NCBI GenBank assembly: GCA_030433355.1
Contig: JAUIMG010000005.1
Location: 1 to 64,000 of the forward strand
Direction of reading: 5' to 3'
Length of the DNA: 64,000 nucleotides
DNA from: Bacteroidia bacterium
GTDB lineage: Bacteria; Bacteroidota; Bacteroidia; Flavobacteriales_E; Vicingaceae
How positions within the stretch are numbered: position 1 is the stretch's first letter; each line of letters opens with the position of its first letter. This document shows positions 36,383 to 44,066 of the stretch, in pieces. Below the pieces are notes generated by a model. The model saw only the letters and a list, made by a program, of their open reading frames with translations, did no database searches and was not told where the DNA came from. The translations under genes and the position numbers were made by a program.

Positions 36383-38827
36383 ATGCAAATGAGTGCAGAA
36401 GAAAAAATCATTCAGTGGTTTCAAAGAAATAATTGGGATGCTTTCCCCTTCCAAAAACAAACATGGCAAGCATATAATAAAGGTTTTCATGGACTCATCA
36501 ATGCTCCTACAGGGTCCGGAAAAACCTATGCTATTGGTTTGGCTCTTCTTATTGAATATCTAAGTAATTCAGCCAAAAAAGAACATAAAAATGGATTACA
36601 AGCGTTATGGATTACTCCAATCAAAGCCTTAGCCAAAGAAATTGAATACTCTTTAAATAGAGCTTGTAATGAATTAGAGATTCCTTGGCAAGTTGCGAGA
36701 AGAACGGGAGATACTTCTAGCTCTGAAAGAACAAAACAGAAGAAAAATCTTCCTCAAATATTAATTACCACCCCGGAGAGTTTACAGTTGCTTTTAGCTT
36801 CTAAAGATTATCCCAAAATGTTCCAAAATCTAAAATGTGTTATCAATGATGAATGGCATGAATTAATTGGAACAAAAAGAGCCGTTCAAATGGAGTTGGC
36901 TCAATCTCGATTACTAGCTATTCAACCAAAGCTTAAAATATGGGGTATTTCTGCTACTATTGGGAATATGGAGCAATCCATGGAAGTACTATTCGGAAAT
37001 AGCATCCCAAAAGATAAAATTAAACTGATTAAAAGTAAAATCAAGAAGAAAATCAATATCATCACCTTGATGCCAGAGGTTATTGAAAAATATCCTTGGG
37101 GAGGCCATTTAGGAATACAGTTATTAGAAAAAGTTATTCCAGTTATTAATGCTAGTAGATCTACTTTAATCTTTACTAATACCAGAGCACAAGCAGAAAT
37201 TTGGTACCAAAGAATTTTAGAAGAGGAAGCAAGTTTAGCAGGTCAAATTGCCATGCATCATGGTTCTATAAGCCGAGAAATTAGAGATTGGGTTGAAGAT
37301 GCACTACATGCAGAAAAACTAAAGGCAGTAGTGTGTACTTCTAGTTTAGATTTGGGAGTAGACTTTAGACCCGTAGAAACCATTATTCAAATTGGGAGTC
37401 CAAAAGGTATAGCAAGATATATTCAACGAGCTGGTAGAAGTGGCCATCAACCAGGAGCAGAATCCACTATTTATTTTGTGCCGACTCATTCTCTTGAAAT
37501 AATTGAATCCTCTGCTTTACGGCAAGCAATAAAAGAAAACAAAATTGAAGATCGCACTCCTTTTTTCAGATCATTTGACGTTTTAATACAGTATTTAGTG
37601 ACTCTTGCTGTTTCAGAAGGATTTCACGAAAAAGAAATATTTGAAGAAGTGAAGTCTACCTTTTCATTCGAATCAATTAGTAGAGCAGAATGGGAATGGA
37701 TCTTGAAATTTATCATCCAAGGTGGAGAATCTCTTCAAGAATATAATGAATATAAAAAAGTAGAACAGAGCGAAGATGGTTTATTACAAGTAAACGATAG
37801 AGGTATTGCCATGAAACACAGACTTTCTATTGGCACTATAGTAAGCGAACCTGCAATTCGCGTTTGTTATATCTCTGGCAAATTTATTGGTACAGTTGAA
37901 GAATACTTTATCTCTAGACTAAATCCTGGGGATATTTTTTGGTTTTCTGGAAGAAATCTTGAATTTATCCAAATGAAGGGAGTAGAAGCATTGGTGAGAC
38001 TTTCAAAGAAAAAGACTGGGAAAGTACCTTCATGGCAAGGAGGTAGAATGCCTCTATCTTCTCAGCTATCGGATATGCTAAGAATCAAAGTCCAAGAAAG
38101 CATTGGAAATAGAAGTAAAGAAGTTGAATTAAAAGAGATATTTCCATTAATAGAAAAGCAAAAAGAATCTTCTATAGTTCCTAATCAAAATCAATTTTTA
38201 ATTGAATATTTTAAAAGCAGGGAAGGATATCATGCTTTCTTTTATCCTTTTGAAGGGAGATTTGTTCATGAAGGTTTGGCTTCTGTTTTTGGATACAGAC
38301 TCTCCTTAATAAAACCAATGAGCTTTTCGATTGCTCTGAATGATTATGGTTTTGAACTACTCTGTGATCAAGAAATACCTTTAGAAGAGGCAATAGATAA
38401 TAATATATTCACTGCAGATCATCTGCAAGAAGACATAAAAGCTTCAGTTAATTCAACAGAAATGGCAAAGAGAAAATTCAGAGATATTGCCAGTATCTCC
38501 GGTTTGGTTTTTCATGGCTATCCAGGTAAAAGTAAAAAACAGAAGCATTTGCAGGCTTCTTCACAACTATTCTTTGATGTTTTCAATGATTATGAGAAAG
38601 ACAATCTTTTATTGCTGCAAGCTTTTGAAGAAGTAATGGAGTTTCAATTAGAAGAAGGCAGGATGATAAAAGCCCTAGAAAGAATAGAAATGCAAGAAAT
38701 AGTTATTAAAAAGCTAGAAAAACCAAGTCCTTTCTGTTTTCCTATAATGGTAGATCGATTAAGAGAAAAGATGAGTTTTGAAAAGTTAGAAGATAGAATT
38801 CGAAAAATGAAGATTAAGCTAGAATAA
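36383..38827 (+). CDS. Ligase-associated DEXH-box helicase (Lhr-core type)
   Basis: Superfamily 2 helicase of the ligase-associated repair set; relatives are 3'-5' DNA translocases. Motifs in order are Walker A NAPTGSGKTYA (about residue 40), ITPIKALAKE, TTPESL, the DEWH box (NDEWHELIG), ISATIGN, FTNTRAQAE, SSLDLGVDF and YIQRAGRSGHQPG. The C-terminal half carries the Lhr-specific winged-helix and signature regions. Length 814 matches Lhr-core. The second Met, two codons in, may be the true start. Confidence 0.94.
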   Translation: MQMSAEEKIIQWFQRNNWDAFPFQKQTWQAYNKGFHGLINAPTGSGKTYAIGLALLIEYLSNSAKKEHKNGLQALWITPIKALAKEIEYSLNRACNELEIPWQVARRTGDTSSSERTKQKKNLPQILITTPESLQLLLASKDYPKMFQNLKCVINDEWHELIGTKRAVQMELAQSRLLAIQPKLKIWGISATIGNMEQSMEVLFGNSIPKDKIKLIKSKIKKKINIITLMPEVIEKYPWGGHLGIQLLEKVIPVINASRSTLIFTNTRAQAEIWYQRILEEEASLAGQIAMHHGSISREIRDWVEDALHAEKLKAVVCTSSLDLGVDFRPVETIIQIGSPKGIARYIQRAGRSGHQPGAESTIYFVPTHSLEIIESSALRQAIKENKIEDRTPFFRSFDVLIQYLVTLAVSEGFHEKEIFEEVKSTFSFESISRAEWEWILKFIIQGGESLQEYNEYKKVEQSEDGLLQVNDRGIAMKHRLSIGTIVSEPAIRVCYISGKFIGTVEEYFISRLNPGDIFWFSGRNLEFIQMKGVEALVRLSKKKTGKVPSWQGGRMPLSSQLSDMLRIKVQESIGNRSKEVELKEIFPLIEKQKESSIVPNQNQFLIEYFKSREGYHAFFYPFEGRFVHEGLASVFGYRLSLIKPMSFSIALNDYGFELLCDQEIPLEEAIDNNIFTADHLQEDIKASVNSTEMAKRKFRDIASISGLVFHGYPGKSKKQKHLQASSQLFFDVFNDYEKDNLLLLQAFEEVMEFQLEEGRMIKALERIEMQEIVIKKLEKPSPFCFPIMVDRLREKMSFEKLEDRIRKMKIKLE

Positions 38828-38838
38828 TGTGTATTTTT

Positions 38839-38852
38839 ATTGATATATCAAT
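38839..38852 (+). promoter_or_regulatory. Palindromic operator candidate upstream of the MarR gene
   Basis: ATTGATATATCAAT is a perfect 14-base palindrome centred 18 bases before the MarR ATG at 38864. It directly follows TATTTTTA, a near match to the -7 box. The TTG...CAA ends fit the shape of many MarR sites. Confidence 0.6.
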
Positions 38853-38863
38853 TATATATTAAC

Positions 38864-39274
38864 ATGCAGTTGATTAATCAATTAAATAAATCCATCAAAC
38901 TTCTCAAAAGAGCTGTACAGAACATTTTAGACGAAAGTAAAAGCGCTTTAACTACAGATCAATGGTTGGTTTTATCTTCTGTAAATGAATTAAACGAGCC
39001 GAACCAAGCTGAAATTGCATCCATTTTAAGTAAAGAGTCTGCATCTCTCAGTAGAATAATAGATATTCTTGAAAAAAAGAATCTTGTAACAAGGAAAAAC
39101 ACGAAAGAAGATAGAAGGTCATTCCTCATCAAGCCTACTGTGGAAGGCAGCAGATTATATAGAATAATACAACCCAAGATGTATGCTTTAGAAATGCATT
39201 TAAATCAGGTCGAACTTCAGAATGAAGATAGCTTATTGAATATTATAAATAACATATCAACTATTGATGTATAA
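38864..39274 (+). CDS. MarR family transcriptional regulator
   Basis: Dimeric winged-helix repressor that usually releases DNA on binding a small ligand or on oxidation. Residues 1-35 form the dimer helices, and the recognition part is NQAEIASILSKESASLSRIIDILEKK followed by the wing LVTRKNTKEDRRSFLIKPT. It has no Cys residues, so a thiol switch is unlikely. The ATG at 38864 (MQLINQLNKSI) is used rather than the TTG at 38840, which lies inside the palindrome. The sensor kinase gene follows 11 bases downstream with a second copy of the palindrome over its start. Confidence 0.9.
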   Translation: MQLINQLNKSIKLLKRAVQNILDESKSALTTDQWLVLSSVNELNEPNQAEIASILSKESASLSRIIDILEKKNLVTRKNTKEDRRSFLIKPTVEGSRLYRIIQPKMYALEMHLNQVELQNEDSLLNIINNISTIDV

Positions 39275-39277
39275 TTA

Positions 39278-39291
39278 ATTGATATATGAAA
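39278..39291 (+). promoter_or_regulatory. Second copy of the MarR-type palindrome over the kinase start codon
   Basis: ATTGATATATGAAA matches 12 of 14 bases of the palindrome at 38839 and contains the ATG (39286) of the histidine kinase. Half-site-like ATATCAA (39254-39260) and ATTGATGTAT lie just before it. Confidence 0.5.
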
Positions 39292-41229
39292 TTTATAAAA
39301 ATATTTTATATACTTCTTTTGATATCTTCTCCACTCGGACTGCTTGCAAATGCTGAATCAAGTATAACTTCCTTTGAATTTAATGTAGAAAAGCTTAACG
39401 AGGAAAAAAACATTATACATTATGATTTAAACCAAATTATTGATACCCTGCAAAGATGCATCAACAGCAACAATAAAATATGTATCCCTAAAAACCTAAC
39501 TGAATACGAAAGACTTTTATTTACCGCTAGAAGAATTCAACATAATGATAGCCAATTTGTAGCCATAGAGATCTTTAACTATCTCTTAGAATTTAAATGG
39601 TATAGAAATAAGGGAGAAGAACTATATCTAAAACTACTGTTAGCCAATTCCTTAGACTATATTGGAGCTTCTTACCTAGCTTCCGAATATATGGAAGAAA
39701 TTTTTCCAGAATTTATTAATTATCTAGAGAGTAGCAAACACAAGAGATTTTATATAAACCATTATGCTAGTAGACTATTTGGAATAGAAAAAATTGAAGA
39801 GTCATATAAAGCCTACAAAATTGTCTATGACCTTAGCCTAGAATCAAAAGACTCCAATTTTATATATAAAGCACGAAATAATATGGCACTGACCCTAGGT
39901 ATGTTATCTCGAATAGAGTCTGCAAAAAAGTTAATGCGAATCAATCAAAATTTAAGATACAAAACTTTAAATCCTATCATTTTTGCTTTTTCCTTCGGGA
40001 ACTATGGCACCCTAATGAAAACAGAAGAAAAATATGACTCTGCAATATATTATGGGATGAAAGAAGTTTTCTTTTTGAATGAAATTAATAGCAAACTAGG
40101 GCTAGGAAATACCTACCAAATGATTGGTGAATGTTACGAGAAATTAAATCAAAGAGATTCTGCAGTTAAGTACTTGAACAATGCTTTGTCAGTAAGACTA
40201 GAAGACAGATATTTTGAAGGCATAATTGCAACTTCAAGAGACTTGATTGAATTGCACCTTACAAATAATGAAAATACAGATGTTAATTTCCTTTTTAAGC
40301 TATTTGATGCATACAATGATAGTTTAACTAAACGCTACCATGACAACCAATATGAAGATGAAATTCAAATCTATAATTATTTAGAAATTCTAGATGAAGC
40401 TCAAATTTCTAAACAGAAGTATGACGAATTAATTACTAAGAACAAAGAGCTAAACTATAGCCTATTAGGCTTTGCAATCTTAGTTATAAGCCTAATTGTC
40501 TTTATAATCTACAGACGAACTTATAGAGTAAAACTTATAAGAGCTAATGAAGAGCTGCAAACTAAAAATGAAGAATTAGAAAAGTCCTACAAGAAAATAT
40601 CTGTAAGCAACTTACGAAATGAAACATTGCTTAAAGAACTTCATCATCGTGTAAAAAACAATCTGCAAATTGTAAGTAGCTTATTTAATTTGCAAATCAA
40701 TGACCCTTCCATTGATGAAGGAGCAAAAGAGGTATTTGAAATCGCTAAAGATAGAATCCTTTCTATATCAATGCTCCATAAAAAACTTTACCTAGCAGAT
40801 AGTCTGTCGAAAATTAACTTTAAAGAATACTTGGAAGAATTTGGAGAACACTTTATTCTTAATCACAACAAAGAAGTTGAGTTGCAAGTTAATATTGAAA
40901 ATTTAGAACTCAATTATCATATCGATGCAGCCCTGCCATTAGGCTTAATCTTTAATGAACTATTTACGAATTCATTAAAACATGCGAAACCAAAAGAAAA
41001 GTTAAAGCTCTGCATAGATCATAAGTTAGAAGAAAATCAAGATATCTTTATTTACAAAGATAATGGGACATCCTCCTTGGGAGGAAGTGAACTAACAGAG
41101 TCAACAGGACTAGTTTTAATTGATCTATTAGCTAAGCAAATAGAGTCGAGCTATTCTACCAATCCAGATAAAAATTATGAAGGTTTTTATTTTATAATCC
41201 AAGGAAACTTTCGAAAAAACATAAATTAA
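39286..41229 (+). CDS. TPR-containing sensor histidine kinase (HisKA_2 type)
   Basis: Membrane sensor kinase of 647 residues. It has a signal peptide (1-24), a periplasmic region rich in TPR-like helices (about 60-385, e.g. SAIYYGMKEVFFLNEI and DSAVKYLNNALSVRLE), and one membrane helix about 392-412. A coiled coil follows, then HisKA_2 with ELHHRVKNNLQIVSSL (phospho-His) and a HATPase domain (GLIFNELFTNSLKHA). The G1 loop reads DNGTSSLGG, a diverged DNGxG. No response regulator is adjacent, so it is an orphan. It lies downstream of MarR and one base upstream of the methyltransferase gene. Confidence 0.88.
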   Translation: MKFIKIFYILLLISSPLGLLANAESSITSFEFNVEKLNEEKNIIHYDLNQIIDTLQRCINSNNKICIPKNLTEYERLLFTARRIQHNDSQFVAIEIFNYLLEFKWYRNKGEELYLKLLLANSLDYIGASYLASEYMEEIFPEFINYLESSKHKRFYINHYASRLFGIEKIEESYKAYKIVYDLSLESKDSNFIYKARNNMALTLGMLSRIESAKKLMRINQNLRYKTLNPIIFAFSFGNYGTLMKTEEKYDSAIYYGMKEVFFLNEINSKLGLGNTYQMIGECYEKLNQRDSAVKYLNNALSVRLEDRYFEGIIATSRDLIELHLTNNENTDVNFLFKLFDAYNDSLTKRYHDNQYEDEIQIYNYLEILDEAQISKQKYDELITKNKELNYSLLGFAILVISLIVFIIYRRTYRVKLIRANEELQTKNEELEKSYKKISVSNLRNETLLKELHHRVKNNLQIVSSLFNLQINDPSIDEGAKEVFEIAKDRILSISMLHKKLYLADSLSKINFKEYLEEFGEHFILNHNKEVELQVNIENLELNYHIDAALPLGLIFNELFTNSLKHAKPKEKLKLCIDHKLEENQDIFIYKDNGTSSLGGSELTESTGLVLIDLLAKQIESSYSTNPDKNYEGFYFIIQGNFRKNIN

Positions 41230-41230
41230 A

Positions 41231-41950
41231 ATGAAACACCCTATATGTAAGCTTTCTTTATTCCTTTCTTTCCTTATTTGTACTTCATGCAATTCAAATG
41301 AAAAAGTGGAGAAAGAAAAGTCCAATACACATATGCATAAAAGCAATTTTAAAGAATTAGTGAACCGATTTGAAGATACTAAAAGAGATGTATGGCAAAA
41401 ACCAAACTTAATTCTTGAGAAGCTAGGAGATTTACAAGGTAAAAAGGTAGCAGATATTGGAGCTGGAACTGGATATTTAAGTTTTAAGCTAAGAGAAAAA
41501 GGAGCAGAAGTTATTGCTAAAGATATTGATGTGAGGTTTATTAAATATATTGATTCTGTAAGCGCCTCACTTCCTGATAGTTTACAAATTAGTACTGCTA
41601 TTATACCTCCAGATAATCCAGAGCTAGAGGACCTATCTTTTGATATGGTTACTTTATTAAACACCTATCATCATATTGAGAATAGAATAAGCTATTTCTT
41701 CAAAGTTTGGAAAGGACTAAAAGATGGTGGAAAGTTAGTTATCATTGATTTTAAAAAAAAAGAAAGTTCTTATGGTCCTCCGATAGAAATGCGTTTGAAC
41801 GAAATGGAGGTTTCTAAAGAGTTGAAAAAAGCAGGTTTTGCTAAGGTAATTATTGATATGACTACGCTTGAAGAACAATATATAATAACAGCAAAAAAAG
41901 TAATGAAGAAAGAAAACTTAATGGAGCAAAGTAAAAAATATGATAAGTAG
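41231..41950 (+). CDS. Lipoprotein with class I SAM-dependent methyltransferase domain
   Basis: The N-terminus MKHPICKLSLFLSFLICTSC then NSNEKVEKEK is a signal peptide with a Bacteroidota-type lipobox (acceptor Cys20). The rest is a Rossmann methyltransferase: KVADIGAGTGYLSFKLREKG (motif I, SAM-binding), VIAKDIDVRFI (motif II), SFDMVTLLNTYHHI (motif IV) and DGGKLVIIDFKKKE. Export of a SAM-dependent enzyme is puzzling because SAM is cytoplasmic. The alternatives are that it binds another ligand outside, or that the signal is not used. It directly follows the kinase gene by one base. Confidence 0.82.
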   Translation: MKHPICKLSLFLSFLICTSCNSNEKVEKEKSNTHMHKSNFKELVNRFEDTKRDVWQKPNLILEKLGDLQGKKVADIGAGTGYLSFKLREKGAEVIAKDIDVRFIKYIDSVSASLPDSLQISTAIIPPDNPELEDLSFDMVTLLNTYHHIENRISYFFKVWKGLKDGGKLVIIDFKKKESSYGPPIEMRLNEMEVSKELKKAGFAKVIIDMTTLEEQYIITAKKVMKKENLMEQSKKYDK

Positions 41951-42997
41951 TTATATGTCTTTCACGCAACGAAACCCTATATGGTTTTGACCAGAATCAA
42001 AAGCTTGCGGCATTCGAGCGGAAGAACGATAACTAGAGCAGTAAGAATCACTGCATAGAAAAGAGCCTCCTTTTACCACCTTATATTTATCGAAATTATT
42101 ATCTCGATAAAAGCTTCTTTTTGGTCCAATTGGATTGGTTAATTGTTCTTTTTTTCCAACTTTCTTATAATAATCCTCATCAAACCAGTCAGCGCAAATT
42201 TCCCAAACGTTACCAGCCATATCGTATAAGCCATAAGCATTAGGAGGGTAAGTCATCACTGGCGCTGTATAATAATATCCATCTGTCTTTGTATTCAAAT
42301 AAGGGAATTCACCTGTCCAAAAGTTACATTGAGGCTTTTCTTCACTTACCACATCATTCCCCCATGGATAAATATTATTTTCTTTTCCTCCTCTTGATGC
42401 CCACTCCCACTCTGCTTCCGTAGGTAATCTTTTTCCAGACCACTTGGCATAAGCCAAAGCATCTTCGTTAGCAATGTGAACCACCGGGTGGTTTTCCAAT
42501 CCATCTAAATTGCTTTCCGGCCCAAAAGGATGCTTCCAATTAGCTCCTGTTACCCAAGACCACCATTGAAAATGATTATTAAGATCCACCTTACCTTCGG
42601 TTGGTTTAAAAACAAGTGAACCTGCAATTAATAGAGAGTCTGCAGGCTTATTAGTCCCCGGAGGTAACTGTTTTTTTAGTACTTCCCAATCAATATCTCG
42701 CTCTGCAACAGTAACATAGCCTGTTGCCTCAACAAATTCTTGAAACTGCGCATTGGTAACCTCATGTTCATCTATAAAAAATGCATCCACTTTAACTAGA
42801 TGTTCAGGAAACTCCCTTGGCAAAGCCCATTCCTTTTCTTTTGCCCCCATCATAAACTCTCCAGAAGGTATATAAACCATTCCTTCAACTTGCTCACGAT
42901 TTTCCCCTTCTTTGTCAACAATATTGCATGCTACTATACTTAAACATAGATGCAAACAGGCTAAAACTTTCCAATTAAATAATATACTTTCTCTCAT
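41951..42997 (-). CDS. Formylglycine-generating enzyme family lipoprotein
   Basis: SUMF1/FGE-fold protein of 348 residues. The start MRESILFNWKVLACLHLCLSIVAC is a signal with a lipobox-like end. The FGE domain covers about 35-348: MVYIPSGEFMMGAKEKEWALPREFPEH, EHEVTNAQFQEFVEATGYVT, RLPTEAEWEWASRGG, YPWGN, YDMAGNVWEICADWF and the C-terminal VVKGGSFLCSDSYCSSYR. The Cys315/Cys320 pair matches the copper-binding catalytic cysteines of true FGE, which many SUMF1-fold relatives lack. No sulfatase gene is nearby. It is convergent with the methyltransferase gene, abutting it. Confidence 0.87.
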   Translation of the reverse strand: MRESILFNWKVLACLHLCLSIVACNIVDKEGENREQVEGMVYIPSGEFMMGAKEKEWALPREFPEHLVKVDAFFIDEHEVTNAQFQEFVEATGYVTVAERDIDWEVLKKQLPPGTNKPADSLLIAGSLVFKPTEGKVDLNNHFQWWSWVTGANWKHPFGPESNLDGLENHPVVHIANEDALAYAKWSGKRLPTEAEWEWASRGGKENNIYPWGNDVVSEEKPQCNFWTGEFPYLNTKTDGYYYTAPVMTYPPNAYGLYDMAGNVWEICADWFDEDYYKKVGKKEQLTNPIGPKRSFYRDNNFDKYKVVKGGSFLCSDSYCSSYRSSARMPQAFDSGQNHIGFRCVKDI

Positions 42998-43072
42998 TCG
43001 ATATACAATATTAAAGCAATTTGAGAACTATTTTAGCTTTTATACTGCTTCATTCTTTACGACTTTTGAGGG

Positions 43073-43720
43073 GTGTTAAATAACTCTTATAAATCAATTA
43101 ATTTAAAAGGCGAAGAGCTAATTCTTCTGCCACAGAAAGCCATCTATTGGCCATCTCAAAAGGCTTTAATTCTTGGCGATTTGCATTTAGGAAAGGTTTC
43201 ACACTTCAGAAAAAATGGAATTGCATTAAGTGAAAATGCTCAATTTAAATCCTTAGAAATTCTTAAAACTCTTATTGAATCAGTAAAACCAAATCGTGTT
43301 ATTTTTCTAGGAGATCTCTTTCATAGCTCTTTAAATTCGGAATGGGTTTCTTTTGAAAACTTCATTCTTTCTTTTCCGAAAATTCAATTCGAATTAATCA
43401 TTGGTAACCATGATATTATTAAGAAAGAAAGCTTTGAAAATATAAAGATAGGCCTGAGCGAAGAAAAAGTTATCGTCCCTTTCTTACTAAGTCATGAACC
43501 AAAAGAATCAAAAGATTATTATGTCTTATCAGGACATATACACCCTGGTGTTAGGTTAAACGGGAAAGGAAAACAAAGGCTTTTACTGCCGTGTTTCCAC
43601 TTTGGAAAACAGCAAGGGTTACTTCCTGCCTTTGGAACTCTAACAGGTTTAGCTCAAATAAAAGTTAAAAAGGAAGACCAGGTTTTTATTATTGCAAACC
43701 AAAGGATAGTTGCTATTTAA
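43073..43720 (+). CDS. pdeM: Ligase-associated DNA repair phosphoesterase PdeM
   Basis: Calcineurin-like manganese-dependent phosphodiesterase/nuclease, the fourth member of the ligase-associated repair set. Metal motifs are ALILGDLHLGKVSHFRKNG (D-x-H), VIFLGDLFHSS (GD), LIIGNHD (GNHD), LLSHEP and LSGHIHPG (GHxH). Length 215 fits. The start is a GTG at 43073; no ATG lies earlier in frame. In many genomes it adjoins the ligase or helicase gene, but here it is about 4.2 kb from the helicase. The stop overlaps the convergent DUF1883 gene by four bases. Confidence 0.9.
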   Translation: MLNNSYKSINLKGEELILLPQKAIYWPSQKALILGDLHLGKVSHFRKNGIALSENAQFKSLEILKTLIESVKPNRVIFLGDLFHSSLNSEWVSFENFILSFPKIQFELIIGNHDIIKKESFENIKIGLSEEKVIVPFLLSHEPKESKDYYVLSGHIHPGVRLNGKGKQRLLLPCFHFGKQQGLLPAFGTLTGLAQIKVKKEDQVFIIANQRIVAI

Positions 43721-43983
43721 GCAGCCTTATAAATAATGTGAACCTTGTTAGGAGAAAAGTCACAACTTTCTCCTTCAATAACCACATGCCAGGAACCTTC
43801 TACAGGCTTCTCAAAATGACAATACTGATCTTTTACTTCTAAAACAATTCCATGAAAGGTATTATTCTTCCGGTAGGCATTAAAATTATCTTCATCTAAT
43901 AGAAAAACAGAATATTCATTTGGTAATTCTATGCCAATAAAACCAGGATAACTTCCTCTTATTTTGTGATGAATTTGTGTCAT
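43717..43983 (-). CDS. DUF1883-like small protein
   Basis: An 88-residue protein that looks like the DUF1883 family: EYSVFLLDEDNFNAYRKNN corresponds to the family's variable-DDxNFxxY block, and GSWHVVIEG to its W-H-V-V strand. Function unknown. There is no signal peptide, so it is cytoplasmic. It is divergent from the S24-type repressor; its promoter region holds a TATATTTG box (44022-44029, minus strand) and three candidate operators. It overlaps pdeM convergently. The arrangement suggests control by the repressor. Confidence 0.75.
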   Translation of the reverse strand: MTQIHHKIRGSYPGFIGIELPNEYSVFLLDEDNFNAYRKNNTFHGIVLEVKDQYCHFEKPVEGSWHVVIEGESCDFSPNKVHIIYKAA

Positions 43984-43988
43984 AATTG

Positions 43989-44001
43989 CTAAATGTATTA
44001 G
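43989..44001 (+). promoter_or_regulatory. Candidate repressor operator O1
   Basis: CTAAATGTATTAG has the form CTAA-N5-TTAG and lies 6 bases upstream of the DUF1883 ATG, downstream of that gene's promoter box. It matches O3 in half-sites and spacing. Confidence 0.6.
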
Positions 44002-44021
44002 TATTCTGTATTTTTACACCT

Positions 44022-44029
44022 CAAATATA
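44022..44029 (-). promoter_or_regulatory. Candidate -7 box for the DUF1883 gene
   Basis: On the minus strand this reads TATATTTG, a full match to TAnnTTTG, 38 bases before the DUF1883 ATG. It is flanked on one side by O2 and on the other by O1. Confidence 0.55.
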
Positions 44030-44042
44030 CTATTATTTTTAG
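44030..44042 (+). promoter_or_regulatory. Candidate repressor operator O2 (imperfect)
   Basis: CTATTATTTTTAG matches CTAA-N5-TTAG at seven of eight positions. It directly abuts the DUF1883 promoter box, where a bound protein would block the -33/-7 spacer. Confidence 0.4.
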
Positions 44043-44046
44043 TTTA

Positions 44047-44059
44047 CTAATATTATTAG
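44047..44059 (+). promoter_or_regulatory. Candidate repressor operator O3
   Basis: CTAATATTATTAG has five-base inverted half-sites (CTAAT/ATTAG) and fits CTAA-N5-TTAG. It lies 8-20 bases upstream of the repressor's own ATG, consistent with autoregulation. Confidence 0.6.
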
Positions 44060-44066
44060 CATTATA

